From contig JAUVXU010000004.1 of NCBI GenBank assembly GCA_030603445.1, positions 1-64,000 of the forward strand: a DNA stretch of 64,000 nucleotides, written 5' to 3'. Below the pieces are notes generated by a model. That model worked only from the letters and a program-made list of their open reading frames with translations, had not been told where the DNA came from and made no database searches. The first letter of the stretch is position 1; the number at the start of each line of letters is the position of its first letter. Source of the stretch: Methanomicrobia archaeon (lineage in GTDB: Archaea > Methanobacteriota_B > Thermococci > Methanofastidiosales > NM3). Below, in pieces: positions 17,089-25,256 of the stretch. The position numbers and the translations under genes were made by a program.

Positions 17089-17907
17089 TCACGCTTTTTT
17101 GGGTTTCCACAATATTACATTGCACTCTGAGCTCTTCATCACTTCAATGGCAAAGTCCTTATGTATGAAGGAGGATAACCCTCCTGGCGTGATTTGCAAG
17201 AACAGCAGGTCGTGCCTGTTCCTTTTAAGAAAATCAATGACCTCTCCCTTTATAGAATAACATATCTTAGTATAGAGGCGCACCGGAATGCCGTCTTCCT
17301 CAAGCCCGCCCTTAAGCGGCGCCATGTATGCCCTCATATTTTTTTTGAATTTTATTTCCTCGTGTTCTGTTAGGAACCTGTCCGGTTGTATCTTGGTGCA
17401 GCGCAGCAAGGATACCGACAAGCCATAGAATTTGGCAATCAATCTAAGCGCATAAACCCGCTCTTCAAGAGAGGGGGTTATAACATCAACAGGATAAAGC
17501 AATTTGTGGTGCACGCGTGCTGTAGTCGCCTTTACCGACTTTATGATAAACACCGTCTGTGGCATTGTCTTTATCATTTCGTAGGCGATGTTTCTTGAGA
17601 ACAGGCCCCGCTGCTTTACCTTGCCCCCGGAAGATGCGACAACTACGTCGGCCCCGATATTTTGCGCAACAGACCGTATCTGGTCCAGGCGGTCCCCTGT
17701 AGCTGTTATGATATCATATTTGAGCCCCCGTCTCTTGGCGATCCTTTCAAGGCGGCCCAATGATTCACGGGGGATGGACGTCGCCCCGTCATTTACATTA
17801 AGGATAGAAAATTGTGCATTGGACTGAATGGCTATGCCCATGGCATACTTTGCTGCAACCTCGCTATCGTATGAACCATCCACACAAGTTAGGACATGGA
17901 AATACAT
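17089..17907 (-). CDS. tandem universal stress protein (two UspA domains)
   Basis: 272 aa. Domain 1 (about 1-125) starts with FHVLTCVDGSYDSEVAAKYA and has GADVVVASSGGKVKQRGLFS, the G-x2-G-x9-G(S/T)-type nucleotide loop. Domain 2 (about 135-270) has KLLYPVDVITPSLEERVYAL and a degenerate loop ITPGGLSSFIHKD. USPs bind ATP or AMP and act in stress signalling. The gene lies directly upstream of the P-type ATPase in one operon, suggesting a regulatory role on the pump. A TATA-like run near 17930 predicts a nearly leaderless mRNA. Confidence 0.85.
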   Translation of the reverse strand: MYFHVLTCVDGSYDSEVAAKYAMGIAIQSNAQFSILNVNDGATSIPRESLGRLERIAKRRGLKYDIITATGDRLDQIRSVAQNIGADVVVASSGGKVKQRGLFSRNIAYEMIKTMPQTVFIIKSVKATTARVHHKLLYPVDVITPSLEERVYALRLIAKFYGLSVSLLRCTKIQPDRFLTEHEEIKFKKNMRAYMAPLKGGLEEDGIPVRLYTKICYSIKGEVIDFLKRNRHDLLFLQITPGGLSSFIHKDFAIEVMKSSECNVILWKPKKA

Positions 17908-17965
17908 AGTGTGGTATCTGCAGGAGGATTAAAATTCTTTTCTGAAATATTCATGCGGTCGATGG

Positions 17966-19999
17966 TCATATTATCACGTAGGCATACTCCTGGCCAGGAG
18001 GCACGCTTCCAAAACAATATGTTACAAATGAATAGTGCCCATCATAGGCTGCGCCCACTATGTTGAAGTTGGTGGTGCTGCCATTTTCCCACTCCACATA
18101 TATGGGGCTGTTTTGGTGTATGTGGCCGCTAAAGACGTAAGGGACGTCGTATGCCATGCAGAGCTCCAGGAAAGGGCCTATATTATATGACACAGTATCA
18201 TAAGCATATACGACGGGATAGTGGCAGTAAATGAGATTTGTTGTATTATTCCATGCCCTGAAAAACGCATCCAGCTCTTCTATCTGGCTAGTGTAAAAAC
18301 CAGAACCATAGGCAGATTTTCCAATGCTCTCTATTATTGAGGAATAGAGGGGTGCATTTCCCAAAGCCGCATATATCTCATCATAGTTTTTTGTGTTTTT
18401 TATAAGAAATGGCAGTATCTGGTTTTCAAGGGGGTTTGTATTTATGGGGTTGTCATGTCCTGTGTTTAAGAGCACGATATTTATTGGATCTACGCATTGC
18501 ATGCCCAGTGCTTCTGAAAGGTCTATTGTTGTTAGGGGCGAATAGTTCATAGCTTCTATAAATTGCTGCCCTATGCCTTCATCATCCAGCCACGTCCACA
18601 GATAGAATGGGTGTTCACGATAGTCGTGATTGCCTACAGTATCATAAATCGGGACATTGCCAAATTCAGTTTGCAGCAATGACTTGAACGCCTCGTAACC
18701 AAGATATGTCCTTTCCCATTCCGGGTGCACTTCCTCCTGCCACAGGATTGTCTTGTAGCTGTCGCTCTCCGTTGCCCAGTTGACCATATCCCCGGTTACC
18801 ACTATGGCGTCTGTTACTAGGCCCAAACCCATAATATGGCCATTTATGCCTTCCACGAACCCGGCGGCATTATCCCAGATGTAAGTGTCATAGGCCTTTC
18901 CATAAAGGATGTCATCCCCTAATGGTGCCAGAAGGTGTAGATCTGAAAGCTGCAGTATAGTTACCCTGCCAGACTCATAAGCGCCGCAGTCAAATTCCTT
19001 TCCCTGCGGGCGCGGCACGCCGTTGCAATCGTTTACGACCTGCCCCGGGTAACGGGTCGTGGCGTCTATGCCGGCATCGATGCACGGGGAGTATATTGTG
19101 AGCCTATAGTCCCCATTTCCTGCAAATAGCGGGTCCTTGGACATATTTCCATCTGTTTTGGTAAGGTCGGCATAAGCATAGTTCCCTAAACTGTTGCCCC
19201 ATACGTTGTTATGTGAGAATATGTTGTTAATGCCATAACCATCAATGCCATGCCCCTCATTTGATGTAATTATATTGTTTGTTGCCATCATGTCAAGGGA
19301 GGCGCCAAATAAGGTGCGCCACACTATCCCCGTTCCGCTGTTATTTGAGATGGTGTTGTTTGTCGCAACGACTATCGTCTCAGATTTTTGCAGGGAAAAA
19401 GAGCTAATGCCATTTCCGCTGCCAGATATCAATGTGTTTGTGCATGTAACAGCAAGCGATGTTTTGCAAATCGACATTGTGATTATGCCGTTGCCATTGT
19501 CCAGCAGCTTAGCTGACGCAATGTCTGCCCTGGCGTCCCCAAAGACGCTTCTTGCGATGATCCCTACGTAGGAGTTGCCCGCTATCGTAACATGCGAAAA
19601 TAAGGCAGCAGCATCCATTATGTGCACACCAACAATCCCCCCTGTAATAGTGCAGCTATCCAGATGCATAATTGCGCCGCTTTTAACCACAAAAACTGCA
19701 CTATCGCTCCCTGTGGCATCGATAGTTACGCCACCTTCAATGAACATCTCCTTTTCCCTTACATATATTGGGAACTCTTGTGTGCTACAATCATAAATCC
19801 CTGAAAGAAGATGAATTGTGCAAAGTTCACCTGCACTATCTATGGCATCCTGGACAGATGAGAAGTGTGTAGTTCCCCACCCGCTTACGGACGGATCAAA
19901 CATTGGATTTACATACAGGTCTTGGGGTTGGGCAAATGACGTGGTGGGCATTAAAGTAATTACCAGCAGCAGGGACAGTGCAATTAAAAGCAGACGCAT
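17966..19999 (-). CDS. secreted beta-helix/calcineurin-like phosphoesterase fusion
   Basis: 677 aa. A signal peptide (residues 1-23) is followed by a right-handed parallel beta-helix (~45-300) rich in short N/G turns such as SGSGNGISS and TNNTISNNSGTG. A DPLFAGNGDYRL/SPCIDAGID capping segment follows. From ~347 there is a complete metallophosphoesterase: SDLH (352-355), GD (403-404), GNHD (456-459), H593 in CHYP and GHIH (625-628). All metal ligands are present, so an active extracellular phosphatase or nuclease is likely. A TATA box at about 20023-20033 predicts a leaderless start at 19999. Substrate unknown. Confidence 0.8.
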   Translation of the reverse strand: MRLLLIALSLLLVITLMPTTSFAQPQDLYVNPMFDPSVSGWGTTHFSSVQDAIDSAGELCTIHLLSGIYDCSTQEFPIYVREKEMFIEGGVTIDATGSDSAVFVVKSGAIMHLDSCTITGGIVGVHIMDAAALFSHVTIAGNSYVGIIARSVFGDARADIASAKLLDNGNGIITMSICKTSLAVTCTNTLISGSGNGISSFSLQKSETIVVATNNTISNNSGTGIVWRTLFGASLDMMATNNIITSNEGHGIDGYGINNIFSHNNVWGNSLGNYAYADLTKTDGNMSKDPLFAGNGDYRLTIYSPCIDAGIDATTRYPGQVVNDCNGVPRPQGKEFDCGAYESGRVTILQLSDLHLLAPLGDDILYGKAYDTYIWDNAAGFVEGINGHIMGLGLVTDAIVVTGDMVNWATESDSYKTILWQEEVHPEWERTYLGYEAFKSLLQTEFGNVPIYDTVGNHDYREHPFYLWTWLDDEGIGQQFIEAMNYSPLTTIDLSEALGMQCVDPINIVLLNTGHDNPINTNPLENQILPFLIKNTKNYDEIYAALGNAPLYSSIIESIGKSAYGSGFYTSQIEELDAFFRAWNNTTNLIYCHYPVVYAYDTVSYNIGPFLELCMAYDVPYVFSGHIHQNSPIYVEWENGSTTNFNIVGAAYDGHYSFVTYCFGSVPPGQEYAYVII

Positions 20000-20101
20000 T
20001 ACGTACAGATAATAATCTAAAAGGATATATAATTTGTTATATCAAAAAACAAAGGAAAAATGAGAATGGCAATCTAAAAAAAAACGGCATTCTCGATAAT
20101 C

Positions 20102-21190
20102 TTACTTCCTAAGAGCATCCAAGGTCTTTTTCAGGCATTCCAATGTGGCGTATATCTCTTTTTCCCCAACAATTCCCATGTGCCCTATGCGGATAATGCT
20201 TTTCTTGAGGTGCGCCTGCCCCCCTGCAATCACTATGCCGTACGTGTCAAGCATTGTTTTTCTTATTGCCGCAGGATCGATGCCATCAGGGACCTTTAGT
20301 GCAGTAACAGTGGCTGAGCAAACTTCCTCTGATGCAGGGAAAATCTCTAGTCCCATTGATTTGGCCTCCTTTCTGACAATTGTCGCCAGGCGCCTGTGCC
20401 TCTCATTACGCTTTTCAAGCCCCTCTTCCTCTATTATGTCTAGTGATTCCTTTAGTCCGTATATAAGCGATACAGGGGGCGTGTATGGCGCATGCGCCTT
20501 ATCATCCTTATACTGCTTCAGATTAAGGTAGTAGGTAATGCTATCTGTACTATCTATAGCTTTCCACGCCTTCTTGCTTACGGATATAAAAGCAAGTCCC
20601 GGGGGCATGGCAAAGCATTTCTGGGAACCTGCTGCACATATATCCACATTCCAGCCGTCCGTATCAAACTCATCTCCTGCCAGGGCGGATATTGTATCAA
20701 CTATAAAAATAGCATTTGTGTTCTTTACTATCTCGCCTATCTCTTTCACAGGATTTCTAACACCAGTAGATGTCTCGTTGAAGACCATTGTGACGGCCTT
20801 TATGTCCGGATGCTCCAAGAACGCTTCCCTCACTTTTATGGGGTCGATTGCTTTTCCCCATTCAAACTCTAGAACTATTGCCTTCGCCCTAAAGTTATCT
20901 GCGATCTCCTTGAACCTTTCTGAAAACTTCCCATTTACAAGGCAAAGGACCTTCTCGCCTTCCCCTACAACGTTTGCAAGCCCGGCTTCCATAGCTGCAG
21001 TGCCTGACCCGCAGAGTATAAAGACATCATTTGATGTGCGAAATACTTTTTTGAGTCGCTCTATCTGCTGCATGTACATCTCCGAGAACACCTTTCCTCT
21101 ATGGGGAAGTATAGGCGCGCTCATCGCACGTACAACACGTGAAGGCACTATTGTGGGACCGGGTATCATAAGTAACAGTTCGCCAGTCAT
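20102..21190 (-). CDS. class V aminotransferase (serine/alanine-glyoxylate type)
   Basis: 362 aa from the ATG at 21190. It is preceded by GGTGA at ideal spacing and lies ~35 bp after a TATA-like run at 21221-21240, so upstream in-frame Mets are unlikely. MIPGPTIVPSRVVRAM opens the family fold; GSGTAAMEAGLAN binds the PLP phosphate; FIVDTISALAGDEFD holds the PLP ring Asp; the Schiff-base Lys is in GSQKCFAMPPG. The C-terminus KKSIIRIGHMG fits. It probably interconverts alanine or serine with glyoxylate or pyruvate; the exact substrates are unresolved. Confidence 0.85.
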   Translation of the reverse strand: MTGELLLMIPGPTIVPSRVVRAMSAPILPHRGKVFSEMYMQQIERLKKVFRTSNDVFILCGSGTAAMEAGLANVVGEGEKVLCLVNGKFSERFKEIADNFRAKAIVLEFEWGKAIDPIKVREAFLEHPDIKAVTMVFNETSTGVRNPVKEIGEIVKNTNAIFIVDTISALAGDEFDTDGWNVDICAAGSQKCFAMPPGLAFISVSKKAWKAIDSTDSITYYLNLKQYKDDKAHAPYTPPVSLIYGLKESLDIIEEEGLEKRNERHRRLATIVRKEAKSMGLEIFPASEEVCSATVTALKVPDGIDPAAIRKTMLDTYGIVIAGGQAHLKKSIIRIGHMGIVGEKEIYATLECLKKTLDALRK

Positions 21191-21371
21191 GTGATTCACC
21201 ATAAAAATACCTTGTCGATGCATTATAAATCTTTTTATAGCCACCTCTTACTCAGCTCTAAAGTTAACTTTTTAACTTTATAAAAATGACAATGGCTTTA
21301 TAACACTTCTTTTCACGTGTTTTTGTCAAATTCAGGTTATTATTCTTTTATCAATCTATTTTTGATTTTTA

Positions 21372-21422
21372 TTTTGAAAAATGAAAGAGGGGAATTAAAG
21401 AGGTGAACTTCATTTTTCAAAA
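21372..21422. repeat. perfect 14-bp inverted repeat (hairpin) after the HNH gene
   Basis: TTTTGAAAAATGAA (21372-21385) and its exact reverse complement (21409-21422) flank a 23-nt purine-rich loop containing GAGGGG and AGAGGTGA. It begins 7 nt after the stop of the small HNH gene (minus strand). It could be a terminator, an mRNA-protecting hairpin or a recognition structure for the HNH protein. Confidence 0.6.
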
Positions 21423-21429
21423 CTCCTTA

Positions 21430-21666
21430 TTATATTTTTCCTTTCTTTGCTCTGTTTTTATGGATTTGTTTATGTTTAGCCTTTGTTACAACTCTAGTAT
21501 TTTTCTTTGTAGTTTTCCCGCCTTCGGCAACTGGTTTTACATGATGTAACTCTTTACCTTTCGGAAGTTTACCTTTGGCATATCCTTTTTGTTCAATTAC
21601 TTTTGCAACCTTTTTAGGATTACGCTCTTTTTTGACGGCTGTTTTTGATACTGTTCTTTTTTTCAT
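21430..21666 (-). CDS. minimal HNH-like basic protein
   Basis: 78 aa, highly basic. The C-terminal part, KELHHVKPVAEGGKTTKKNTRVVTKAKHKQIHK, has the spacing of an HNH nuclease core: HH, then GG, then N, then H-x3-H (K-H-K-Q-I-H). The N-terminal 30 residues are Lys-rich and may bind nucleic acid. The Shine-Dalgarno GGGGAGAG is strong. Its promoter and leader are nearly the same as those of the beta-helix gene at 57697, and a 14-bp hairpin follows the stop. A nuclease, or a nucleic-acid-binding relict of a mobile element, is possible. Confidence 0.6.
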   Translation of the reverse strand: MKKRTVSKTAVKKERNPKKVAKVIEQKGYAKGKLPKGKELHHVKPVAEGGKTTKKNTRVVTKAKHKQIHKNRAKKGKI

Positions 21667-21733
21667 ACTACTCTCTCCCCGTTTTTGGTGTTGTATTAAA
21701 ATAAAATAAATGTTTCTGTGAAAAGGAGAGATT
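21664..21733 (-). repeat. promoter/leader repeat, copy A
   Basis: This 70-bp segment from the HNH start upstream is closely similar to 57695-57763. Conserved blocks are TCTCCTTTTCA, AGAAACATTTATTT, ATACAA, CCAAAAA and GGGGAGAGAGTA just before ATGAAA. It contains the likely TATA box (within ACATTTATTTTA) and the Shine-Dalgarno, and similarity stretches upstream of the TATA box. The two downstream genes are unrelated. Confidence 0.75.
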
Positions 21734-21953
21734 AAGAAAATGCGCTCTGGAATTCTAGTTTACTTAATTCCATATTTATCTTTCTCATTTTGTGTTTATG
21801 ATATTAACTTTTTCCATCCGCCTTTTCTTGCATGAAAAATGTGTGACCCCAAATTGCTTTGATCTTACAAACGGAGTAATATACTGATTTAGAAGTATGA
21901 TATACATTTTGTTAGAAGATTATACACAAATATTATAAAGTATCGTTTTTTCT
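21734..21953. other. AT-rich intergenic segment
   Basis: I see no gene here. A TATA-like TATTATAAAG at 21931-21940 precedes the S-component gene. Its predicted start is near 21962, so the second in-frame ATG (21963) could be the true start. Confidence 0.4.
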
Positions 21954-22436
21954 ATGAAAATTATGAAAAGAACACTTCAAATAACTATAGCCGCAGTGTT
22001 TGCAGCATTGGCTTTTATTTCGCGAGCCTATCTTCCTGCAATACCTATAATCCCTCCGATAGTATTTGATTTCAGAGGTTTCTTTGTGTTCTCTGGTGCA
22101 GCACTTGTGTCACCGCCTTTTGCTCTTCTTATAGGCCTTTTCTCTGGCATCCCCGCAGCACTGCCCTATGTCGACATGACTGCATTCGGGCTTGCGGCAG
22201 TTACTGTAAGCATACTGGCGATTAAACTCAAATGGTGGGCAATACCTTTTGGACCAGTTGTTGGGGTCTTAGCAGCAGCCGCCATATTGAGCTACAACGG
22301 CTTAATGCCATTTAAGGTTGCCATCACAGCGCTTGCGCCAAGGGTTGCCATAAATACTGCTCTTTCGATCGCATTTGTGTGGTATATGCATAAAAATAAG
22401 CAGATATCATCGATGCTTGAACTGCGCCACAAATAA
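21954..22436 (+). CDS. ECF transporter S-component-like membrane protein
   Basis: 160 aa with about five hydrophobic segments. The N-terminal KRTLQITIAAVFAALAFISRAYLPAIPI followed by FDFRGFFVFSGAALVSPPFALLIGLFSGI matches the fold of energy-coupling-factor S components, which bind a vitamin or metal and pair with a shared EcfAT module. No EcfA or EcfT gene is in the window. Substrate unknown. The start is either 21954 or 21963. Confidence 0.6.
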   Translation: MKIMKRTLQITIAAVFAALAFISRAYLPAIPIIPPIVFDFRGFFVFSGAALVSPPFALLIGLFSGIPAALPYVDMTAFGLAAVTVSILAIKLKWWAIPFGPVVGVLAAAAILSYNGLMPFKVAITALAPRVAINTALSIAFVWYMHKNKQISSMLELRHK

Positions 22437-22560
22437 TAAAAGAAAATATCTGACTTTAAAATTATTTCTTTTTTTTCATATTATCTATTTATACCCCTAA
22501 TTTCCATTCTGCATACAGGCATTTAACGCCTCTTCATGAATAAAAACGCATATACCATAA

Positions 22561-22598
22561 GATTTATAAACATACTACAAAATTGGAAAACTGGAGGG
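22561..22598 (+). promoter_or_regulatory. TATA box and Shine-Dalgarno of the aIF1A gene
   Basis: The TATA-like GATTTATAAA is at 22561-22570 and a strong Shine-Dalgarno GGAGGG at 22593-22598. They place initiation just after 22598. They rule out the in-frame ATG at 22536, which lies upstream of the promoter. Six nt after GGAGGG comes an in-frame ATA (22605); eleven nt after it comes an out-of-frame ATG (22610). Confidence 0.6.
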
Positions 22599-22604
22599 AA
22601 TTTC

Positions 22605-22928
22605 ATAGCATGGACATCAAGGAAATTCATACCGATAAGTGAAGAGGAACAAATTTCGCGAATAAGAATGCCAAAGAACGACGAGGTCATCGGCGTTATC
22701 GAGCAACGAATGGGCTTTGGAAAGATGAGTGTACAATGTCTTGACAATAATACGCGCCTATGCAGGGTTAGAACAAAAAAGAAAGGCAAGACATGGATAA
22801 TAGAGGGCGACGTGGTCCTTGTCAAACCATGGGAACTACAAAGCCACATACGCGGCGACATAATATTCAAGTACACAAAAGCACAAAGCAACTGGTTGCG
22901 CAGGAAAGGAATTTTAGATTTTGAATGA
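22605..22928 (+). CDS. eif1A: translation initiation factor aIF1A with a non-standard start
   Basis: Binds the ribosomal A site during initiation. The OB-fold is clear: SRIRMPKNDEVIGVIEQRMG, CLDNNTRLCRVRTKKKGKTWI, EGDVVLVKPWELQ, and the C-terminal YTKAQSNWLRRKGIL. Family alignment needs residues before the first usable ATG (22668), including EEEQISRIR. The best-spaced codon after GGAGGG is ATA at 22605, giving 107 aa, the usual length. The alternative is ATG 22610 (MDIKEIHTDK, then TGA) with a +1 shift at AAG-TGA into the main frame, giving about 105 aa. An indel error is also possible. Confidence 0.85.
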   Translation: MAWTSRKFIPISEEEQISRIRMPKNDEVIGVIEQRMGFGKMSVQCLDNNTRLCRVRTKKKGKTWIIEGDVVLVKPWELQSHIRGDIIFKYTKAQSNWLRRKGILDFE

Positions 22929-22975
22929 ATTTCACAATTAATTTATTATATCTAATTTTATTTTGTGTTTGTTAT

Positions 22976-23049
22976 GCCTCGGTGGCTTAGCCTGGTATAG
23001 CGGCCGCCTCGTAAGCGGCAGGTCGGGGGTTCAAAGCCCCCCCGGGGCT
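22976..23049 (+). tRNA. tRNA-Thr (anticodon CGU)
   Basis: A 74-nt cloverleaf. The acceptor GCCTCGG pairs with CCGGGGC (23042-23048). The anticodon stem GCCGC/GCGGC encloses loop CTCGTAA (anticodon CGT). The T-stem GGGGG/CCCCC has loop TTCAAAG, and the discriminator is T, as expected for archaeal tRNA-Thr. No intron and no encoded CCA. The gene ends about 2.2 kb before the AT-rich island. Confidence 0.95.
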
Positions 23050-23090
23050 CTAACTATAAGATCCTCATGACATTTTACAGAGACTTGACT

Positions 23091-23312
23091 TTATTTGCAT
23101 GTGCAATCAGCATTCTCGACAAGTTTTGCAAGAGAGTTCTTGTTCCCGCAAGAAAGGCATATCAGGTAGTAGTGATGGGGGCAGCCTTTCTTGTGCATGG
23201 TTTCCTCATATATTGTGGCATCTGAAAAAGTTTCCTTACAATATATGCAAAATCTGCTTTTAAGAGTAAAATCCTCTATACGCTTTTTTGATACTATCGG
23301 GGAGAGGGCCAT
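23091..23312 (-). CDS. small Cys/His-rich (zinc-finger) protein
   Basis: 73 aa with CIYC (~22-25), KKGCPHHYYLICLSCGN (~42-57) and a final CTC, consistent with one or two zinc sites. The TATA-like AGATATATAATTA near 23333-23345 lies about 25 bp upstream of the ATG at 23312, so the message is nearly leaderless. This supports a real gene. Function unknown. Confidence 0.55.
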   Translation of the reverse strand: MALSPIVSKKRIEDFTLKSRFCIYCKETFSDATIYEETMHKKGCPHHYYLICLSCGNKNSLAKLVENADCTCK

Positions 23313-23461
23313 AAATAATAATGGTGCCTTTGTAATTATATATCTTTACTATTTGATAGAGCAGTCATGGAACATGAAAAAGAAAAATAAACATTTTGCT
23401 TTATAAAATATACAAAATATTATATGGGTTAAAAACATGACAGACATAAGGTGTTTAGGAT

Positions 23462-24721
23462 ATGAATGAGAAAGAACAGTTCACACTACTTAAGAAAAAT
23501 TTAACATATTGCTACAAACATGCCCCCCATTATAAAAGATCCTTTAACGAGGCGGGCGTTTGTCCTGATGATCTAAAAAGCCTAGAAGATCTCTCAAAAG
23601 TTCCTTTTCTACTCAAAAAAGACCTGCGTTCATACTACCCGACAGGCATCCTGGCAGTAAACAAGAGAAGCGTGGTGCGCTACCATGCCTCATCCGGCAC
23701 AACAGGCAGGCCAACTGTTGTGTCCTACACAAAGGCTGACATAGATATATGGGCGGATATGGTGGCGGATTGCCTCAAAATAGCAGGCGTACATGACGGG
23801 GATATTATACAAAACTCATATGGATACGGCCTTTTCACGGGGGGTCTTGGGCTCCATTACGGGGCTGAAAAGCTTGGTGCTTCTGTAGTGCCCACAAGCG
23901 GCGGCAATACAGCAAGGCAAGTGCAGATAATGAAAGACTTCAAAGTGGATGTTTTGTGCTGCACCCCCTCTTATGCGCTTTATCTGTCTGAAGTCGTAGA
24001 ACAGTCCGGCACGGACCCAAAGGAGCTTCCGCTAAGGACAGGGATATTCGGGGCAGAACCCTGGTCCGATAGTATGAGAAAAAAAATAGAGGATGCATTT
24101 GATATCAAAGCTTATGACATATACGGCATGAGCGAGCTAGGCGGGCCTGGTGCAGGAATGGAGTGCACATTGCAAAACGGGCTTCATATCTGGGATGATA
24201 AATACATTGTTGAGGTCATAGACCCGAAAACTGGTGAAACGCTTCCTCCAGGGAAAAAAGGCGAATTGGTGTTCACATCATTATGGAAAGAGGCATCGCC
24301 TGTCATAAGATTCAGGACAGGGGACATATCATATATGTATGAGGACGAATGTTCCTGCAAAAGCAGCGTACAACGCATTGGAAGATTGTTAGGAAGAACG
24401 GATGATATGCTTATCATACGCGGCGTCAACGTCTTCCCGAGCCAGATAGAGCACGTTCTCTCAAACATAAAAGGCGTTAGCGGGCACTACCAAATCTATG
24501 TGGAAAGAAAAGGCATGCTGGATGAAATGGAAGTATTCGTTGAGGTAACAGAGGAAATATTTAACGATTCGATGGGCGACATACTAGAACTGCGCCATGC
24601 CATCGAGGATAAGATGTACGCCGTGCTCAACATACATGTCAAAGTAACGGTTGTAGAGCCAAGCACCATTCCCCGAAGCGAGGGAAAGGCAAAACGAATA
24701 ATAGACAAGAGGTTGATGTAA
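23462..24721 (+). CDS. phenylacetate-CoA ligase family AMP-forming ligase
   Basis: 419 aa of the ANL (acyl/aryl-CoA ligase) superfamily, PaaK branch. The P-loop is SSGTTGRPTVVSYT near 78-91; YGMSELGGPG near 221-230 is the A5 motif; FRTGDIS and RIGRLLGRTDDMLIIRGVNVFPSQIE are the A7/A8 hinge; the catalytic Lys is in the final RSEGKAKRI. It activates an aryl acid with ATP and CoA. Paired with an ACT-domain gene 1 nt downstream. In archaea such pairs often lie near indolepyruvate oxidoreductase, which is not seen here. True substrate unknown. Confidence 0.9.
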   Translation: MNEKEQFTLLKKNLTYCYKHAPHYKRSFNEAGVCPDDLKSLEDLSKVPFLLKKDLRSYYPTGILAVNKRSVVRYHASSGTTGRPTVVSYTKADIDIWADMVADCLKIAGVHDGDIIQNSYGYGLFTGGLGLHYGAEKLGASVVPTSGGNTARQVQIMKDFKVDVLCCTPSYALYLSEVVEQSGTDPKELPLRTGIFGAEPWSDSMRKKIEDAFDIKAYDIYGMSELGGPGAGMECTLQNGLHIWDDKYIVEVIDPKTGETLPPGKKGELVFTSLWKEASPVIRFRTGDISYMYEDECSCKSSVQRIGRLLGRTDDMLIIRGVNVFPSQIEHVLSNIKGVSGHYQIYVERKGMLDEMEVFVEVTEEIFNDSMGDILELRHAIEDKMYAVLNIHVKVTVVEPSTIPRSEGKAKRIIDKRLM

Positions 24722-24722
24722 A

Positions 24723-25154
24723 ATGGTCTTTCAGATCTCAGTATTTTTGGAGAACAAGCCAAACAGGCTGTATAGCTTTACGAAAGTATTGAATGAGGCA
24801 GATATAAATCTCCGCGCAGCAATGATAGCCGAAACAGGCGAATTTGGAATAGTGCGCGCAATAGTTGACGATCCTGATGCAGCATATGATGTGCTAAAGA
24901 AAAACAACTTCACAGTGAAAAAAACACAGGTCGTGGGTGTGGAAGTAGATGATGCCCCCGGCAACTTGTCAGAAATAGCGCGCGTGTTGGGCGATGATGG
25001 AATAAACATAATATATATCTACGCGTTTAGTATATCCGGGCAGAACAAGGCATTCCTCATACTAAAAACAGACAACATAACCCGCAGCAGAGATGTGCTT
25101 GCAGACAAGCTGGGACTTCGGATAATAACACAAGAGGATATTATCAAACTGTGA
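24723..25154 (+). CDS. tandem ACT-domain protein
   Basis: 143 aa with two ACT domains: residues 2-67 (QISVFLENKPNRLYSFTKVLNEADINLRA) and 70-139 (GVEVDDAPGNLSEIARVLGDDGINIIYIYA). ACT domains bind amino acids for allosteric control. The start is 1 nt after the stop of the aryl-CoA ligase, so the two are cotranscribed, and the protein probably senses an aromatic or branched amino acid for that enzyme. The partnership is inferred from position. Confidence 0.85.
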   Translation: MVFQISVFLENKPNRLYSFTKVLNEADINLRAAMIAETGEFGIVRAIVDDPDAAYDVLKKNNFTVKKTQVVGVEVDDAPGNLSEIARVLGDDGINIIYIYAFSISGQNKAFLILKTDNITRSRDVLADKLGLRIITQEDIIKL

Positions 25155-25256
25155 ATGTGAAAAATAACTATTTGGATAAAGTAAGTTCATAGGCCTAGAA
25201 ATGCAACGTTAAGTAACCAAGGGACTTTGCACATGATAATATTGCCTAAAAAAATA

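Noticed and set aside
22536-22604. ATG at 22536 as the aIF1A start
   Set aside because: It lies upstream of the TATA box at 22561 and of GGAGGG, and adds a hydrophobic extension not expected in aIF1A.
22976-23049. tRNA-Thr as an integration site for the AT-rich island
   Set aside because: No repeated copy of the tRNA 3' end was found near 25-29.5 kb, and three native genes lie between the tRNA and the island.
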